DNA of 58,991 nt from Defluviitalea phaphyphila (GCF_001466305.1 NZ_JWID01000010.1:1-58991), one strand, 5' to 3'; positions 9,738 to 19,433 are shown, counted from the first letter of the stretch. The notes: generated from the sequence alone by a model not told the origin. Numbers and translations are program-made.

Positions 9738-10433
9738 TTAACTATTTAATGCATTAAATGCAGCATTTTGTTCTGCTTCTTTTTTACTTTTTCCTTCTCC
9801 CTTTCCAAGAGTAATCCCTTCATGTCTAACTTCAACAAAAAATAATTTATCATGGTCTGGCCCCTTTTCATTAACTATATGATAATCAACAGGAATAGAA
9901 CTTGTTTTTTGAATTTTTTCTTGAAGAAGTGTCTTATAATCCATATACATGTTATTATCTTTTATTGTTTCAATTGATGGAATCAAAACTTTATTTATAA
10001 AATTAACTGCACTTTCCATTTTCCCATCTAAATAAATTGCTCCTAATACAGCCTCAAAAGCATCTGCTAAGATAGAAGTTCTTCTTCTTCCTCCTGACAA
10101 TTCTTCTCCTTTTCCAAGATAAAGAAAATCTCCATAATTCATTTTTGTTGCAATATTAGCTAAAGATGCTTCACATACAATACTAGCCCTTAGTTTAGTT
10201 AATTCTCCTTCTGGCATATTAGGATATTTATGAAAAATAAAATCACTAATAATTAACTCTAAAATAGCATCTCCCAAAAACTCTAATCTTTCATTATTAG
10301 GTATATTATACTTTCTATTTTCATTAGCATAAGAACTATGGGTTAAAGCTTCTATTATCAAATTTTTATTTTTAAAGGTATATCCAATAATTTTTTCAAA
10401 CTTTGATATTTTTTCATCTTTTATATTTTTCAT
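9738..10433 (-). CDS. rnc: Ribonuclease III
   Basis: RNase III cleaves double-stranded RNA in rRNA precursors and mRNAs. The catalytic signature NERLEFLGDAILELI is present near residues 40-54, and the second acidic site, DAFEAVLGAIYLD, near 115-127. A double-stranded-RNA-binding domain occupies the last ~70 residues and ends in GKSKKEAEQNAAFNAL. ATG 10433 is chosen because GGAGGTGATAAA precedes it; upstream in-frame codons have no ribosome site. That gives 231 residues, the normal length. It lies between acpP and smc as in Bacillus. Confidence 0.96.
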   Translation of the reverse strand: MKNIKDEKISKFEKIIGYTFKNKNLIIEALTHSSYANENRKYNIPNNERLEFLGDAILELIISDFIFHKYPNMPEGELTKLRASIVCEASLANIATKMNYGDFLYLGKGEELSGGRRRTSILADAFEAVLGAIYLDGKMESAVNFINKVLIPSIETIKDNNMYMDYKTLLQEKIQKTSSIPVDYHIVNEKGPDHDKLFFVEVRHEGITLGKGEGKSKKEAEQNAAFNALNS

Positions 10434-10465
10434 TTTATCACCTCCATAAATTTGATTACAATAAT

Positions 10466-10489
10466 AAAAGTCCCTTTTAAAGGACTTTT
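10466..10489 (-). terminator. Hairpin between acpP and rnc
   Basis: AAAAGTCC / GGACTTTT stem with an 8-nt loop, directly behind the acpP stop codon and followed by TTTTATTATT on the minus strand. It would let acpP be made in excess of rnc-smc. Confidence 0.65.
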
Positions 10490-10725
10490 TATTCATTATT
10501 AGTTGCATTTTTTATATATTCTACAGCATCTTTTACAGTAATAATTTTTTCTGCATCTTCATTTGAAATTTCCATATCAAATTCTTCTTCTAATGCCATA
10601 ACAATTTGAAATATGTCTAAAGAATCTGCCCCTAAATCATCTTGAAAAGATGTATCTTCTGTAATTTCTGATTCTTGAATATTTAGTTGTTCAGCTATAA
10701 TTTTTTTTACTTTTTCTAGTATCAT
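10489..10725 (-). CDS. acpP: Acyl carrier protein
   Basis: A 78-residue acidic protein. Ser35 in the [18 protein letters not shown] motif carries the 4'-phosphopantetheine arm that holds acyl groups in fatty-acid synthesis. The protein is a single ACP domain from end to end. It follows plsX, whose acyl-phosphate product uses acyl-ACP, which agrees with its role. An intrinsic hairpin directly after the stop probably makes acpP the most abundant product of the downstream part of the operon. Confidence 0.96.
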   Translation of the reverse strand: MILEKVKKIIAEQLNIQESEITEDTSFQDDLGADSLDIFQIVMALEEEFDMEISNEDAEKIITVKDAVEYIKNATNNE

Positions 10726-10796
10726 GTAATCACCTCTTCCAGTTTTTATATTTTGATAATAGTATATACTCTTTAAGACGTCAATATGAAAATTTA

Positions 10797-11795
10797 TTAT
10801 TTATTTATTTTTTGTTCAATTTCCTCTGCTATCCTTTGTTCTTTAAACTTAATTGCTTGCTTAATAGCACTACTAATAGCTTTTGCATTAGAGCTCCCGT
10901 GTGCTTTTACAACCAATCCTTTTAATCCTAACATGGGTGCTCCTCCATATTCAGTATAATCAAATCTATTTTTTATGTTCCTAAAAGCAGATTTTAATAA
11001 TAATCCTCCTATTTTAGATATAGCATTGCTCATAATTTCTTCCTTTATTATATCAAATAAAGAAAGACCAAATCCTTCTGTATATTTTAAAATAACATTC
11101 CCTGTAAAAGCATCACATACAACAATATCTGCTTTTCCATAAGGAATATCTCTAGCTTCTATATTTCCTATAAAATTAATATCTGCTTTTTCCATTAGAG
11201 TATAAGCTTCTTTTGTAAGTTGATTTCCTTTTTCTTTTTCTGTACCTACATTTACCAATCCAACTTTGGGGGATGGAATATTCATGATGTTTTTCATATA
11301 TATGTATCCCATTTGAGCAAATTGCAACAAATATTCAGGCTTTGCGTCCATATTAGCTCCACAATCTATAAGCAAAGAAAATCCTTTTTTATTTGGAATA
11401 AGTGGAGCAAGAGCAGGTCTTTTTACACCTTTTATTCTTCCTACTAAAAATGTTCCTCCTGCTAAAAGTGCTCCTGTACTTCCTGCTGATATAAAAGCGT
11501 CGGCTTTCTTTTCTTTCAAAAGATTTAACCCTACTACCATGGAGGAATTTTTTTTACTTCTTATGGCAACAACCGGAGATTCTTCCATTGTTATAATTTC
11601 TGTAGTATGTATAATCGATATTTTAGTTTCATCATAAGAGTACTTATTTAATTCATTCTTAATAGCATCTTGATTTCCTACTAAAATAATATGTATATTA
11701 TTTTGATTTAATGCTTCTATACATCCTTTTATAATTTCATTAGGAGCATTATCTCCCCCCATTGCATCAACTGCAATAATTATATTATTTGCCAT
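10797..11795 (-). CDS. plsX: Phosphate acyltransferase PlsX
   Basis: PlsX converts acyl-ACP to acyl-phosphate, the first committed step of phosphatidic acid synthesis in Gram-positive bacteria. The N-terminus [14 protein letters not shown] is the family signature. The interior has [33 protein letters not shown] and the C-terminal [11 protein letters not shown] loop. ATG 11795 is selected because GGAGGTTGTT precedes it, giving 332 residues; the upstream in-frame ATG has no support. No fapR gene or FapR-like palindrome was seen nearby, unlike Bacillus. It is followed by acpP. Confidence 0.96.
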   Translation of the reverse strand: MANNIIIAVDAMGGDNAPNEIIKGCIEALNQNNIHIILVGNQDAIKNELNKYSYDETKISIIHTTEIITMEESPVVAIRSKKNSSMVVGLNLLKEKKADAFISAGSTGALLAGGTFLVGRIKGVKRPALAPLIPNKKGFSLLIDCGANMDAKPEYLLQFAQMGYIYMKNIMNIPSPKVGLVNVGTEKEKGNQLTKEAYTLMEKADINFIGNIEARDIPYGKADIVVCDAFTGNVILKYTEGFGLSLFDIIKEEIMSNAISKIGGLLLKSAFRNIKNRFDYTEYGGAPMLGLKGLVVKAHGSSNAKAISSAIKQAIKFKEQRIAEEIEQKINK

Positions 11796-11856
11796 AACAA
11801 CCTCCCCATTCTCCCTATATAAAAATCTATTAAAATTTATATAATTAAATAGAACA

Positions 11857-11878
11857 AAAGACAGCAAAAGCTGTCTTT
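11857..11878 (-). terminator. Hairpin between rpmF and plsX
   Basis: Perfect 9-bp stem AAAGACAGC / GCTGTCTTT with a 4-nt loop. On the minus strand it is followed by TGTTCTATTTAATT. It is a partial terminator that would separate rpmF output from plsX. Confidence 0.6.
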
Positions 11879-11885
11879 AAAAATT

Positions 11886-12062
11886 TTATTCTACATCTAA
11901 TACCACACGTTTATTATATGTTCCACAAGACTTGCATGCTCTATGAGGCATCATTAAATCCCCACATTTAGGACATGAAACTAAATTTGGAGAAGTTAAT
12001 TTCCAATTTGCTTTTCTCTTATTTCTTCTAGCTTTAGATGTTTTTCTTTTTGGTACAGCCAA
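11886..12062 (-). CDS. rpmF: 50S ribosomal protein L32
   Basis: This 58-residue gene begins with TTG at 12062 behind AAGGAGGTGTAGAAA. The protein starts MAVPKRKTSKARRNKRKANW, the L32 hallmark, and carries a zinc ribbon with CPKCG (30-34) and CKSCG (43-47), so it is the zinc-binding C+ form. It ends KRVVLDVE. It lies directly downstream of the DUF177 (YceD) gene, the universal yceD-rpmF pairing, and upstream of plsX. Confidence 0.95.
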   Translation of the reverse strand: MAVPKRKTSKARRNKRKANWKLTSPNLVSCPKCGDLMMPHRACKSCGTYNKRVVLDVE

Positions 12063-12114
12063 TTTCTACACCTCCTTAACCATAAATAGACCCCTTATTT
12101 ACAGCAGAAGATTT

Positions 12115-12615
12115 TTACTTAGAACTATCAAATAATGTTCTTAAAACTGCAAAGCGAGAATCTACTACTTCTTCTTTACAATCACAAGTATCCTCATTTA
12201 AATTTTTTCCACATTGTGGACAAATCCCTTTGCATTCTTCGCTGCATACTACTTTCATGGGTATATTTAATAAAATAGCATTAATTAGTATAGGGGTTAA
12301 ATCAATTTCATTACCACTAATAATGTGAATTTCTTCTTCATCATTTTCATAACTACCAAATTTTTCTTCTATTCTTATAGATAAAGAAGTTGGTACTGGC
12401 TTTGTACATCGGTCACAATGTAACTCTAAAACCGTATTAACATCACCATTTAAATATAACATTTTCCCATCACTAATTAGTTCCCCTTTAAATTTAATAG
12501 GGCTAACTAATTTTATTTTTTCAGCTTTAGATTCTATGAAATTAATATTTTCTTCAAAAGATAATTTCATAGTAGCATCGGGAATCTTCATAATTTTAGA
12601 TATATTTAGTATCAT
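12115..12615 (-). CDS. yceD: DUF177 (YceD) family protein
   Basis: A 166-residue protein of the YceD/DUF177 family, which is almost always encoded just before rpmF and in other bacteria and plastids is linked to 23S rRNA accumulation. Two cysteine clusters are visible: CDRC near residue 90 and CSEECKGICPQCGKN near 130-145, followed by CDC. They suggest a metal-binding ribbon. It heads the operon that runs to trmD, 30 nt behind a perfect-consensus promoter. Its exact molecular role is not established. Confidence 0.9.
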   Translation of the reverse strand: MILNISKIMKIPDATMKLSFEENINFIESKAEKIKLVSPIKFKGELISDGKMLYLNGDVNTVLELHCDRCTKPVPTSLSIRIEEKFGSYENDEEEIHIISGNEIDLTPILINAILLNIPMKVVCSEECKGICPQCGKNLNEDTCDCKEEVVDSRFAVLRTLFDSSK

Positions 12616-12644
12616 TATATCACCCCTGTAAGGCTACTCTTGAT

Positions 12645-12673
12645 ATTATACATACAGGGTTATTATTTGTCAA
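12645..12673 (-). promoter_or_regulatory. Consensus sigma-A promoter of the yceD-rpmF-...-trmD operon
   Basis: On the minus strand TTGACA (12673-12668), a 17-bp spacer and TATAAT (12650-12645): a perfect match in both hexamers. It starts only five bases after the ackA stop. Predicted transcription start is near 12638. Confidence 0.9.
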
Positions 12674-12677
12674 TAAA

Positions 12678-13874
12678 TTATTTTTTAAGCAAATTCTTTG
12701 TTTCATAAGCAATCATTAATTCTTCATTAGTAGGAATTACTAGTGTATGAACTTTTGCTCCTTCTGCTGAAAAATCTCTTTCAACTCCTCTGCAATTATT
12801 TTTTTCTTCATCTACTTTAACTCCTAAAAATTCTACATGTTTACATATATCTCTTCTAATCTCATGATTATTTTCTCCAAGTCCTGCTGTAAATACTATA
12901 GCATCAAGTCCATTCATTGCAGCAGCATAAGCTCCTATATATTTTACAACTGTATAAGTAAATACATCCATTGCTATGTTAGCCCTTTCATTTCCATTTT
13001 TCATAGCAGCTTCAATATCTCTAAAATCACTAGAAACTCCTGATAATCCAAGCACTCCAGACTTTTTATTTAATAAATTATCTACTTCTTTAACAGACAT
13101 ATTTTCTTTTTCCATTATAAAACTTACAATAGCTGGGTCAATATCTCCTGAACGAGTCCCCATAACTAATCCTGCTAAAGGAGTAAATCCCATACTTGTA
13201 TCTATAGATTTCCCATTTTTTATAGCACATACACTAGCACCATTTCCCAAATGACAAGTAACAATTTTTAATTCTTCAATAGGTCTTCCTAAAATATTCG
13301 CAGCTCTATTTGCTACATATTTATGAGAAGTTCCATGAAAACCATAACGTCTTATTTTATGCTTTTTATATAATTCATAAGGAATTGCATATAAATAAGC
13401 TTCTTTAGGCATAGTTTGATGAAATGCAGTATCAAATACAGCAACCATAGGTGTATTAGGCATTAATTGTTCACAAGCTTCAATTCCTATTAAATTTGGT
13501 GGATTGTGTAAAGGTGCTAAATCACTACATTCTTCAATAGCTTTTTTTACTTCTTCATTGATAATAACGGACTCACTAAAATATTCTCCTCCATGAACAA
13601 CTCTATGTCCAACAGCAGATATTTCATCCATATTTTTAATAACTCCATAATCATTATTAGTTAAAGCGTCTATTACTAATTTTACTGCATCTTTATGATT
13701 ATTCATTGGAATTTCATTAATAATAGTTTCTTTTCCTTCTGGAGTATGTTTGATTCTTGACCCATCTATTCCAATTCTTTCACAAAGTCCTCTTGCATAA
13801 ACTTTTTCTTCTTCTATATTAATTAATTGATATTTAAGAGAAGAACTCCCACAATTGATTACAAGTATATTCAT
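12678..13874 (-). CDS. ackA: Acetate kinase
   Basis: Acetate kinase makes ATP and acetate from acetyl phosphate, the energy-yielding end of acetate fermentation. The 398 residues show [15 protein letters not shown] at the N-terminus, the [13 protein letters not shown] motif (His near 180), [11 protein letters not shown], the GTRSGDIDP loop, FTAGLGENN and the C-terminal [10 protein letters not shown]. It lies 60 nt behind pta, so the two are probably co-transcribed and catalyse consecutive steps. Confidence 0.97.
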   Translation of the reverse strand: MNILVINCGSSSLKYQLINIEEEKVYARGLCERIGIDGSRIKHTPEGKETIINEIPMNNHKDAVKLVIDALTNNDYGVIKNMDEISAVGHRVVHGGEYFSESVIINEEVKKAIEECSDLAPLHNPPNLIGIEACEQLMPNTPMVAVFDTAFHQTMPKEAYLYAIPYELYKKHKIRRYGFHGTSHKYVANRAANILGRPIEELKIVTCHLGNGASVCAIKNGKSIDTSMGFTPLAGLVMGTRSGDIDPAIVSFIMEKENMSVKEVDNLLNKKSGVLGLSGVSSDFRDIEAAMKNGNERANIAMDVFTYTVVKYIGAYAAAMNGLDAIVFTAGLGENNHEIRRDICKHVEFLGVKVDEEKNNCRGVERDFSAEGAKVHTLVIPTNEELMIAYETKNLLKK

Positions 13875-13934
13875 TAATATCGTCTCCTTATTACTTATTT
13901 AAATTATTACAAAATAATTTTAAAAACTTATATT

Positions 13935-14936
13935 TTATTCTTCTGATATTTGAGCTTGAACACAAGTAATTGCTACAACTCCTACTATATCATCAGCACT
14001 ACAACCTCTTGATAAATCATTTACAGGCTTTGCAATCCCCTGGGTAATAGGACCATAAGCTTCAGCTTTCGCTAATCTTTGAGTTAATTTATATCCAATG
14101 TTACCAGCATCTAAATCTGGAAATACAAGTACATTAGCTTTTCCTGCAATATCACTATCTGGAGCCTTACTTGCTCCAACACTAGGAACAATTGCAGCAT
14201 CTAATTGAAATTCTCCATCTAATTTTAAATCTGGAGCTAATTCTTTTGCTATTTTCACTGCTTCTACTACTTTATCTACATCTTCATGACTTGCGCTTCC
14301 TTTAGTTGAGAATGAAAGCATACCAACAATTGGTTCTTCTCCAACTAATTGTCTAAAAGATTTTGAAGAACTAATTGCAATCGCTGCTAACTCTTCAGAA
14401 TTAGGATTTGGAACAAGCCCTGAATCTGCAAAAAGAAATGTTCCATTTGCTCCATATTCACAATTAGGTACCACCATTATAAAAAATGCAGACACTAATT
14501 TTGTATTAGGTGCTGTTTTTAAAATTTGCAATGAAGGTCTAAGTACATTAGCAGTAGAATTTACTGCTCCAGCTACCATTCCATCTGCAACTTCCTTTTT
14601 AACCATCATAACTCCCAAATATAATGGGTTGTTTATAAGTAAATCTGCCGCTTTTTCTTTTGTCATTCCCTTATGTTTTCTTAATTCAACTAATGTTTCA
14701 ATAAAATCCTCCATATTTTCATATGTATTAGGATCAATAATTCTAGCTTTAGAAATGTCTAATCCCTCTGCTTTACTTAATATAGATTTTTCATTGCCAA
14801 TTAATATTATATTGGCCAAATCTTCTTTTAAAATTGTCTCAGTAGCCTCCAATGTTCTTCTTTCTAAAGATTCTGGTAAAACAATAGTCTTTTTATCTGC
14901 TTTTGCTCTTTCTTTAATTGATGTTAAAAAATCCAC
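13935..14936 (-). CDS. pta: Phosphate acetyltransferase
   Basis: Pta converts acetyl-CoA and phosphate to acetyl phosphate. The product is the short, single-domain form of about 333 residues. It carries KTIVLPESLERRTLEA at the start, DGMVAGAVNSTANVLRP, FLFADSGLVPNPNSEELA, and the C-terminal DLDAGNIGYKLTQRL and NDLSRGCSADDIV motifs. GTG 14936 is preferred because AGGGG lies about 8 bases upstream; a TTG further upstream would put that site inside the gene. It lies divergent from tmcAL, an acetate-using tRNA enzyme. Confidence 0.95.
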   Translation of the reverse strand: MDFLTSIKERAKADKKTIVLPESLERRTLEATETILKEDLANIILIGNEKSILSKAEGLDISKARIIDPNTYENMEDFIETLVELRKHKGMTKEKAADLLINNPLYLGVMMVKKEVADGMVAGAVNSTANVLRPSLQILKTAPNTKLVSAFFIMVVPNCEYGANGTFLFADSGLVPNPNSEELAAIAISSSKSFRQLVGEEPIVGMLSFSTKGSASHEDVDKVVEAVKIAKELAPDLKLDGEFQLDAAIVPSVGASKAPDSDIAGKANVLVFPDLDAGNIGYKLTQRLAKAEAYGPITQGIAKPVNDLSRGCSADDIVGVVAITCVQAQISEE

Positions 14937-14968
14937 AGTTCTTACCCCTTTCAATATTTTCTTCTTTT

Positions 14969-14997
14969 ATTATAAACAAATTGCTCATTGTATACAA
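14969..14997 (-). promoter_or_regulatory. Candidate pta-ackA promoter
   Basis: Minus-strand TATAAT (14974-14969) with a TTGTAT -35 hexamer (14997-14992) 17 bp upstream. The -10 is perfect and the -35 matches at three positions. Confidence 0.5.
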
Positions 14998-15096
14998 TAC
15001 TCTTGACCAAAAGTTTATAATTTTTTTTGTTAAATAACATATATTGTAGTAAAATTAAATATAATATTAAAAATAAATGAAATTAGGAGATTTTTT

Positions 15097-16356
15097 ATGA
15101 AAACTGTTGGTATAATAACAGAGTATAATCCTTTTCATAATGGACATTTATATCATTTAAAAAAATCTAAAGAAATTACTCAATCAAATTTTTGTGTAGT
15201 TGTTATGAGTGGTAATTTTGTACAAAGAGGAGAACCAGCTATAATTGATAAATGGACAAGAACTCTTATGGCTTTAAAGGCGGGTGCTGATTTAGTTATA
15301 GAACTTCCCGTTATATATTCAATCTCTAGTGCAGAATTTTTTAGCTTTGGAGCTATTTCTCTTCTTCATAAATCAGGGATTATAGACTCAATTTGTTTTG
15401 GTAGTGAACATGGAAATTTAAAATTATTATCACAAATAGCTAATTTTTTATACAATGAACCAGAAGATTTTAAAATAAATATAAAAAAATATTTATCTAA
15501 AGGGCTTACCTTCCCGAAAGCAAGAAACAAGGCATTATTAGATTCATTACGTCAAAATAATATATTTGAATCAGAGAATGAGTTAAATGAAATTTTATCA
15601 TCGCCTAATAATATTTTAGGAATAGAATATTTAAAAGCTTTAAAAGCTTTAAATAGTTCTATTGTTCCTTTTACTATAAAAAGAAAAGGAGAACACTATC
15701 ATTCTTCTAATATAGAATCTTCTATTGCATCTGCAACAGGAATACGAAAGGCTATTAAAAATAATAAATATGACATTCTTTTTAAAACTATACCTAAAGA
15801 TTGTGCAGAACTATTATTAGAAACTATAAATAAAGGATTAGCTCCAGTGTATCTTAATGATTTTTCTTTAGAACTCAATTATGTACTTAGAACTATTTCA
15901 AAAAAAGAATTAAAAGGATTTATGGGGATTACAGAAGGACTTGAAAATAGAATTTTTGATTTGTCAGCCAATAATTTTTTTATTGATGATTTAGTTAAAA
16001 AAATAAAAACAAAGAGATATACTTTGACTAGTATCCAAAGAAGTTTACTTAATATTATCTTACAAATTAAATCTGAAGATTTCTGGGAATTTCATAAAAA
16101 TGGTGGGCCTCAATATATACGTATATTAGGTTTTAGAAAAAGTGCATCTTTTTTATTAAAAAAATTAAAACAAAATGCTTGTATTCCTATAATTTCAAAT
16201 TTTAAAGATTCATATCAAAGATCTCAAGGATTAATAAAAAAAATGTTGGAAAAAGAAGTGATTTCTACAAACATATATAGTCTTCATTATCCTAATAGTT
16301 TATATAGAATAATTGGAAAAGAATTTTCTTCCCCTGTAATTATTTTAGATCGCTAA
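15097..16356 (+). CDS. tmcAL: tRNA(Met) cytidine acetate ligase TmcAL
   Basis: TmcAL (YlbM) activates acetate with ATP and acetylates C34 of elongator tRNA-Met to ac4C. The 419-residue protein opens with a nucleotidyltransferase fold bearing the HIGH-like HNGH (14-17), then MSGNFVQRGEPAIIDKW and a SIASATGIRKAI (ISSSxIR-like) motif near residue 210. AGGAGA lies eight bases before ATG 15097. It sits divergently beside pta-ackA, which handles acetyl phosphate and acetate; a shared acetate link is appealing but not proven by the sequence. Confidence 0.92.
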   Translation: MKTVGIITEYNPFHNGHLYHLKKSKEITQSNFCVVVMSGNFVQRGEPAIIDKWTRTLMALKAGADLVIELPVIYSISSAEFFSFGAISLLHKSGIIDSICFGSEHGNLKLLSQIANFLYNEPEDFKINIKKYLSKGLTFPKARNKALLDSLRQNNIFESENELNEILSSPNNILGIEYLKALKALNSSIVPFTIKRKGEHYHSSNIESSIASATGIRKAIKNNKYDILFKTIPKDCAELLLETINKGLAPVYLNDFSLELNYVLRTISKKELKGFMGITEGLENRIFDLSANNFFIDDLVKKIKTKRYTLTSIQRSLLNIILQIKSEDFWEFHKNGGPQYIRILGFRKSASFLLKKLKQNACIPIISNFKDSYQRSQGLIKKMLEKEVISTNIYSLHYPNSLYRIIGKEFSSPVIILDR

Positions 16357-16435
16357 ATATATATGTATAAACTAATAATTAATAAATATATATTTATAGA
16401 AGACAGTTTTTTACTATGGTTATGGGGGAAGTTTA

Positions 16436-17638
16436 ATGGAAATAAAAAAAACATCTATAAAAAAATATAAATTTATTTTTATATTTATCGTTATTATAGT
16501 TGTAATTGGAATTCTTATTTTCCCAGAAAAAGTATTTATTGCTTCTAAAAAAGGACTTCTTTTATGGTTTAATACAGTATTTCCCTCTCTATTCCCTTTT
16601 ATGATAGGAGCTTATCTTTTAATAGAATTGGGTGTTGTACATTTTATAGGAGTACTATTCGAACCAATTATGAGGCCTATCTTTAATGTTCCTGGTATTG
16701 GCGCCTTTGCATGGATTATGGGACTTATATCAGGATATCCAGTAGGTGCTAAAATCACTGCAGATTTAAGGTCTAAAAAACAAATTACTCAAGTAGAAGC
16801 TCAAAGACTTATTTCTTTCTCCAATAATAGTGGCCCTTTATTTATACTAGGATCCGTATCAGTAGGTATACTTTCCAGCCCAGAAATTGGTTGTTTTCTT
16901 TTACTAATTCATTATTTATCTTCTTTATCTGTGGGAATTTTATTTAGATTTTATAAAAAAGAAAAATCTCATCAAAAGCCAAAATATAATCATATTTTAA
17001 AACAAGCTATTAATACACTCATAATCAAACAAAAACATCAATCTAAAAAAATAGGCCTTATTCTTAAAGAAAGTATTATGAATTCTATGGAAATGATATC
17101 TCAAATAGGGGGATTTATTATACTTTTTTCTGTTATATCCGAACTACTAAAGTTATTCCACATAATGAAAGTGTTAACTGATATATTTTATACTGTTTTT
17201 TCTATTATAGGATTAGTTTTTGACAATGATCTAATTTCAGGATTTATAATGGGAATAATTGAAATAACCAATGGAATAAATATAATAGGAACAACTTCTG
17301 CTCCTCTTAATCAAAAAATTATACTGATTAATTCTATAATTGCCTGGGGAGGCTTATCAATATTTATGCAAACTATTAGCATGATTAGTTATTCTGATAT
17401 CAATATTTTTATTTATGGATGTTCAAAATTCATACAATCTATATTTGCTTTTATATATACAATAATATTTTATCCATATATAGATAAAATATATTTAAAA
17501 ACTAGTAATGTCTTTAACCTTTTTACCTATTCATCTTCAAATAATATATTTAACAATATATGGCTTTACATCTGTTCACTTTTTTGTATAATATTCGCTA
17601 TAATAACCATTACAAATACAAAAAAAAACGTACTATAA
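16436..17638 (+). CDS. ylbJ: Sporulation integral membrane protein YlbJ
   Basis: A 400-residue membrane protein with about eight to nine hydrophobic segments, from FIFIFIVIIVVIGILIF near the start to the last one at about 375-392. Gate-like (nucleoside-recognition) features include LWFNTVFPSLFPFMIGAYLL and the MGLISGYPVGAKI motif. YlbJ is a sigma-E-dependent protein needed for spore cortex formation in Bacillus. GGGGGAAG precedes ATG 16436. The order ylbJ-coaD-rsmD region is conserved in Firmicutes, though here ylbJ is convergent with that block. Confidence 0.9.
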   Translation: MEIKKTSIKKYKFIFIFIVIIVVIGILIFPEKVFIASKKGLLLWFNTVFPSLFPFMIGAYLLIELGVVHFIGVLFEPIMRPIFNVPGIGAFAWIMGLISGYPVGAKITADLRSKKQITQVEAQRLISFSNNSGPLFILGSVSVGILSSPEIGCFLLLIHYLSSLSVGILFRFYKKEKSHQKPKYNHILKQAINTLIIKQKHQSKKIGLILKESIMNSMEMISQIGGFIILFSVISELLKLFHIMKVLTDIFYTVFSIIGLVFDNDLISGFIMGIIEITNGINIIGTTSAPLNQKIILINSIIAWGGLSIFMQTISMISYSDINIFIYGCSKFIQSIFAFIYTIIFYPYIDKIYLKTSNVFNLFTYSSSNNIFNNIWLYICSLFCIIFAIITITNTKKNVL

Positions 17639-17644
17639 AGTACG
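17629..17644. terminator. Bidirectional terminator after ylbJ
   Basis: Stem CGTACT / AGTACG with loop ATAA that contains the ylbJ stop codon. It is followed by ATTTTTATG on the plus strand and by nine T residues on the minus strand, so it also ends the coiled-coil/coaD/rsmD transcript. Confidence 0.75.
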
Positions 17645-17648
17645 ATTT

Positions 17649-18155
17649 TTATGTGTTTTTGCCTTTTAATTCTTGTCTATTACTTTGAAGCAAATTAATA
17701 GTTTTTCCTAAAGATTCCTCTAATTTTGAAGATTCATTATGTATATTTTCTAAAGTTTGTTTTATTGTATTTTCTACAGCTAATAAAATTTCTTCAACAT
17801 ATTCTATAGCTCCTAAACGCATTTCTCTTGAATTTTTTTTTGCATTTTCTATAATTTCTTCTGCTTGTTCATATGCTTTTTTCGTAACCTCATTTTCATC
17901 TATTAACTTTGAAAGTTTATCATCAGCTTCTTTTATTATATTTTCTGCTTCTTTTTGAGCATCAATTAAAATTTTATTTCTCTCTTCAAGAACCCATTTA
18001 GATTGTTTTATTTCATTAGGCAACTTTAAACGTATGTCTGTTATTATTTCATATAATTCTTCCTTATTTACCATTACCTTTCCTGTAAACGGAACTGCAC
18101 TACTATTATCTAGAATATCCTCCATTAATTCTAACAACTTTAATATACTTTCCAT
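17649..18155 (-). CDS. Coiled-coil protein resembling ATP synthase subunit B/DivIVA
   Basis: A 168-residue, almost wholly helical protein. Residues 50-125 carry an Ala/Glu/Lys-rich heptad pattern (ILIDAQKEAENIIKEAD, YEQAEEIIENAKK) like the peripheral stalk of F-type ATPases and DivIVA-like proteins. There is no membrane segment. Such genes lie downstream of coaD in many Clostridia and are labelled 'ATPase' without proof. ATG 18155 follows GGGGGATTATT just after the coaD stop; a start five codons upstream lacks a ribosome site. A structural or divisional role is possible but unproven. Confidence 0.75.
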   Translation of the reverse strand: MESILKLLELMEDILDNSSAVPFTGKVMVNKEELYEIITDIRLKLPNEIKQSKWVLEERNKILIDAQKEAENIIKEADDKLSKLIDENEVTKKAYEQAEEIIENAKKNSREMRLGAIEYVEEILLAVENTIKQTLENIHNESSKLEESLGKTINLLQSNRQELKGKNT

Positions 18156-18166
18156 AATAATCCCCC

Positions 18167-18643
18167 TCATATATATTTTTTCTTCATATAATCTGAAACC
18201 TTTTGAGGAACTAAAGAATCAACATTCCCACCAAATTTAGCTATTTCCTTAACAAGACTTGAGCTTAAAAAAGAATACTGTACACTTGTTGCTAAAAAAA
18301 TTGTCTCAATATTTTTATCTAAACTTTGATTAACTTGAGCCATTTGTAGCTCATATTCAAAATCAGTTACAGCCCTTAGTCCTCTTATAATAATATTAGC
18401 ATTTTTTTCTTTTACAAAATCAACTAATAATCCTGAAAAAGCTTCAACCGAAACATTATCTAAATCTTCTGTTATGTCTTGAAGCAATTTAATCCTTTCT
18501 TCAACAGTTAAAAGTGGCTTTTTTCTAACATTATTAAGAACTCCAACAATTAAATAATCTACTAATTGAGAAGCTCTTTTTATAATATCTAAATGTCCAT
18601 AAGTAGCTGGATCAAAACTTCCTGGATAAACTCCTATTTTCAT
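18167..18643 (-). CDS. coaD: Phosphopantetheine adenylyltransferase
   Basis: CoaD makes dephospho-CoA from 4'-phosphopantetheine and ATP. Its 158 residues include [13 protein letters not shown], with the nucleotidyltransferase TYGH motif (14-17), the [20 protein letters not shown] segment and the [13 protein letters not shown] motif near residue 125. It overlaps rsmD by four bases (ATGA) and is 11 nt from the coiled-coil gene. It supplies the cofactor arm loaded on the ACP encoded at 10489. Confidence 0.97.
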   Translation of the reverse strand: MKIGVYPGSFDPATYGHLDIIKRASQLVDYLIVGVLNNVRKKPLLTVEERIKLLQDITEDLDNVSVEAFSGLLVDFVKEKNANIIIRGLRAVTDFEYELQMAQVNQSLDKNIETIFLATSVQYSFLSSSLVKEIAKFGGNVDSLVPQKVSDYMKKKYI

Positions 18644-19200
18644 ATATTCCCCTCCAATAATTTTAAAAATGTAATCTTAGTAGTTTTGTACTTTTTTTCT
18701 TTCCACAGTAGAAAATTATCTGGAATTTGTATATCTTTTTTAGAAGAATGTTCAATTATAACGTACCCTTTTTTGTCTAATATACCATATTCTGCGATAT
18801 TGTTTAAAGTTTCTGTAATTATATCTAAAGAATATGGAGGGTCCATAAAAATAATATCAAATATTTCATTATTTTTCTTTAAAATATCCAGCCCTAAATT
18901 TACATTAAGCTGATAAATTACCGCCTTATCTATTAATTTTGTATGTAATAAATTTTCTTTAATAATCTTTTTGCAAATTGGAGACTTATCAATAAATACT
19001 GCTTTTTTAGCTCCTCTACTTAAAGCTTCTATTCCTATTGCCCCTGTTCCACTATATAAATCAAGAAAAGAACATTCATATAAATCTGGTGATATAATAT
19101 TAAATAGAGATTCCTTAATTCTATCTGTGGTTGGACGAGTTTCCATCCCTTTTGGTGCTTTTAAATTATGTCCTTTAGCTATTCCTGCAATTACTCTCAA
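18640..19200 (-). CDS. rsmD: 16S rRNA (guanine-966-N2)-methyltransferase RsmD
   Basis: A 186-residue SAM-dependent methyltransferase that modifies G966 of 16S rRNA. Visible motifs are [17 protein letters not shown] at the start, the [15 protein letters not shown] segment, the SAM loop [18 protein letters not shown] and the catalytic [10 protein letters not shown]. It overlaps coaD by 4 nt; the rsmD-coaD pair is nearly universal in Firmicutes. A promoter with TTGACA lies at 19272-19299. Confidence 0.96.
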   Translation of the reverse strand: MRVIAGIAKGHNLKAPKGMETRPTTDRIKESLFNIISPDLYECSFLDLYSGTGAIGIEALSRGAKKAVFIDKSPICKKIIKENLLHTKLIDKAVIYQLNVNLGLDILKKNNEIFDIIFMDPPYSLDIITETLNNIAEYGILDKKGYVIIEHSSKKDIQIPDNFLLWKEKKYKTTKITFLKLLEGNI

Positions 19201-19271
19201 TATATTTCCTCCAATGTAAATTTATTCTTATTAAAATACTAAAATCAACAAATCTTTTCCCTATAAATATA

Positions 19272-19299
19272 ATTTTATAATAAACAGAATAAATGTCAA
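19272..19299 (-). promoter_or_regulatory. Promoter of the rsmD-coaD transcript
   Basis: Minus-strand TTGACA (19299-19294), a 16-bp spacer and TAAAAT (19277-19272), about 70 bp upstream of the rsmD start. Confidence 0.65.
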
Positions 19300-19389
19300 T
19301 TATTATACACATAATATTATCGAATCATCTCATATTTTCTTTATTTTCCTCTCCCTTTATATATTAATTAGTTTCTTTCTATCTATATT

Positions 19390-19433
19390 TAAATAGAAAA
19401 AGGAATGACTTAAGTCATTCCTTTTTCTATTTA
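19390..19433. terminator. Terminator with 22-bp perfect arms, after the SASP gene
   Basis: A 44-nt perfect palindrome centred on ACTTAAGT, with inner arms GGAATGACTT / AAGTCATTCC flanked by A5 and T5. It is an unusually long and stable rho-independent terminator that works from either side. Confidence 0.85.

Noticed and set aside
11796-11885. FapR operator near plsX
   Set aside because: No FapR-type palindrome is present; the only inverted repeat is a terminator hairpin.
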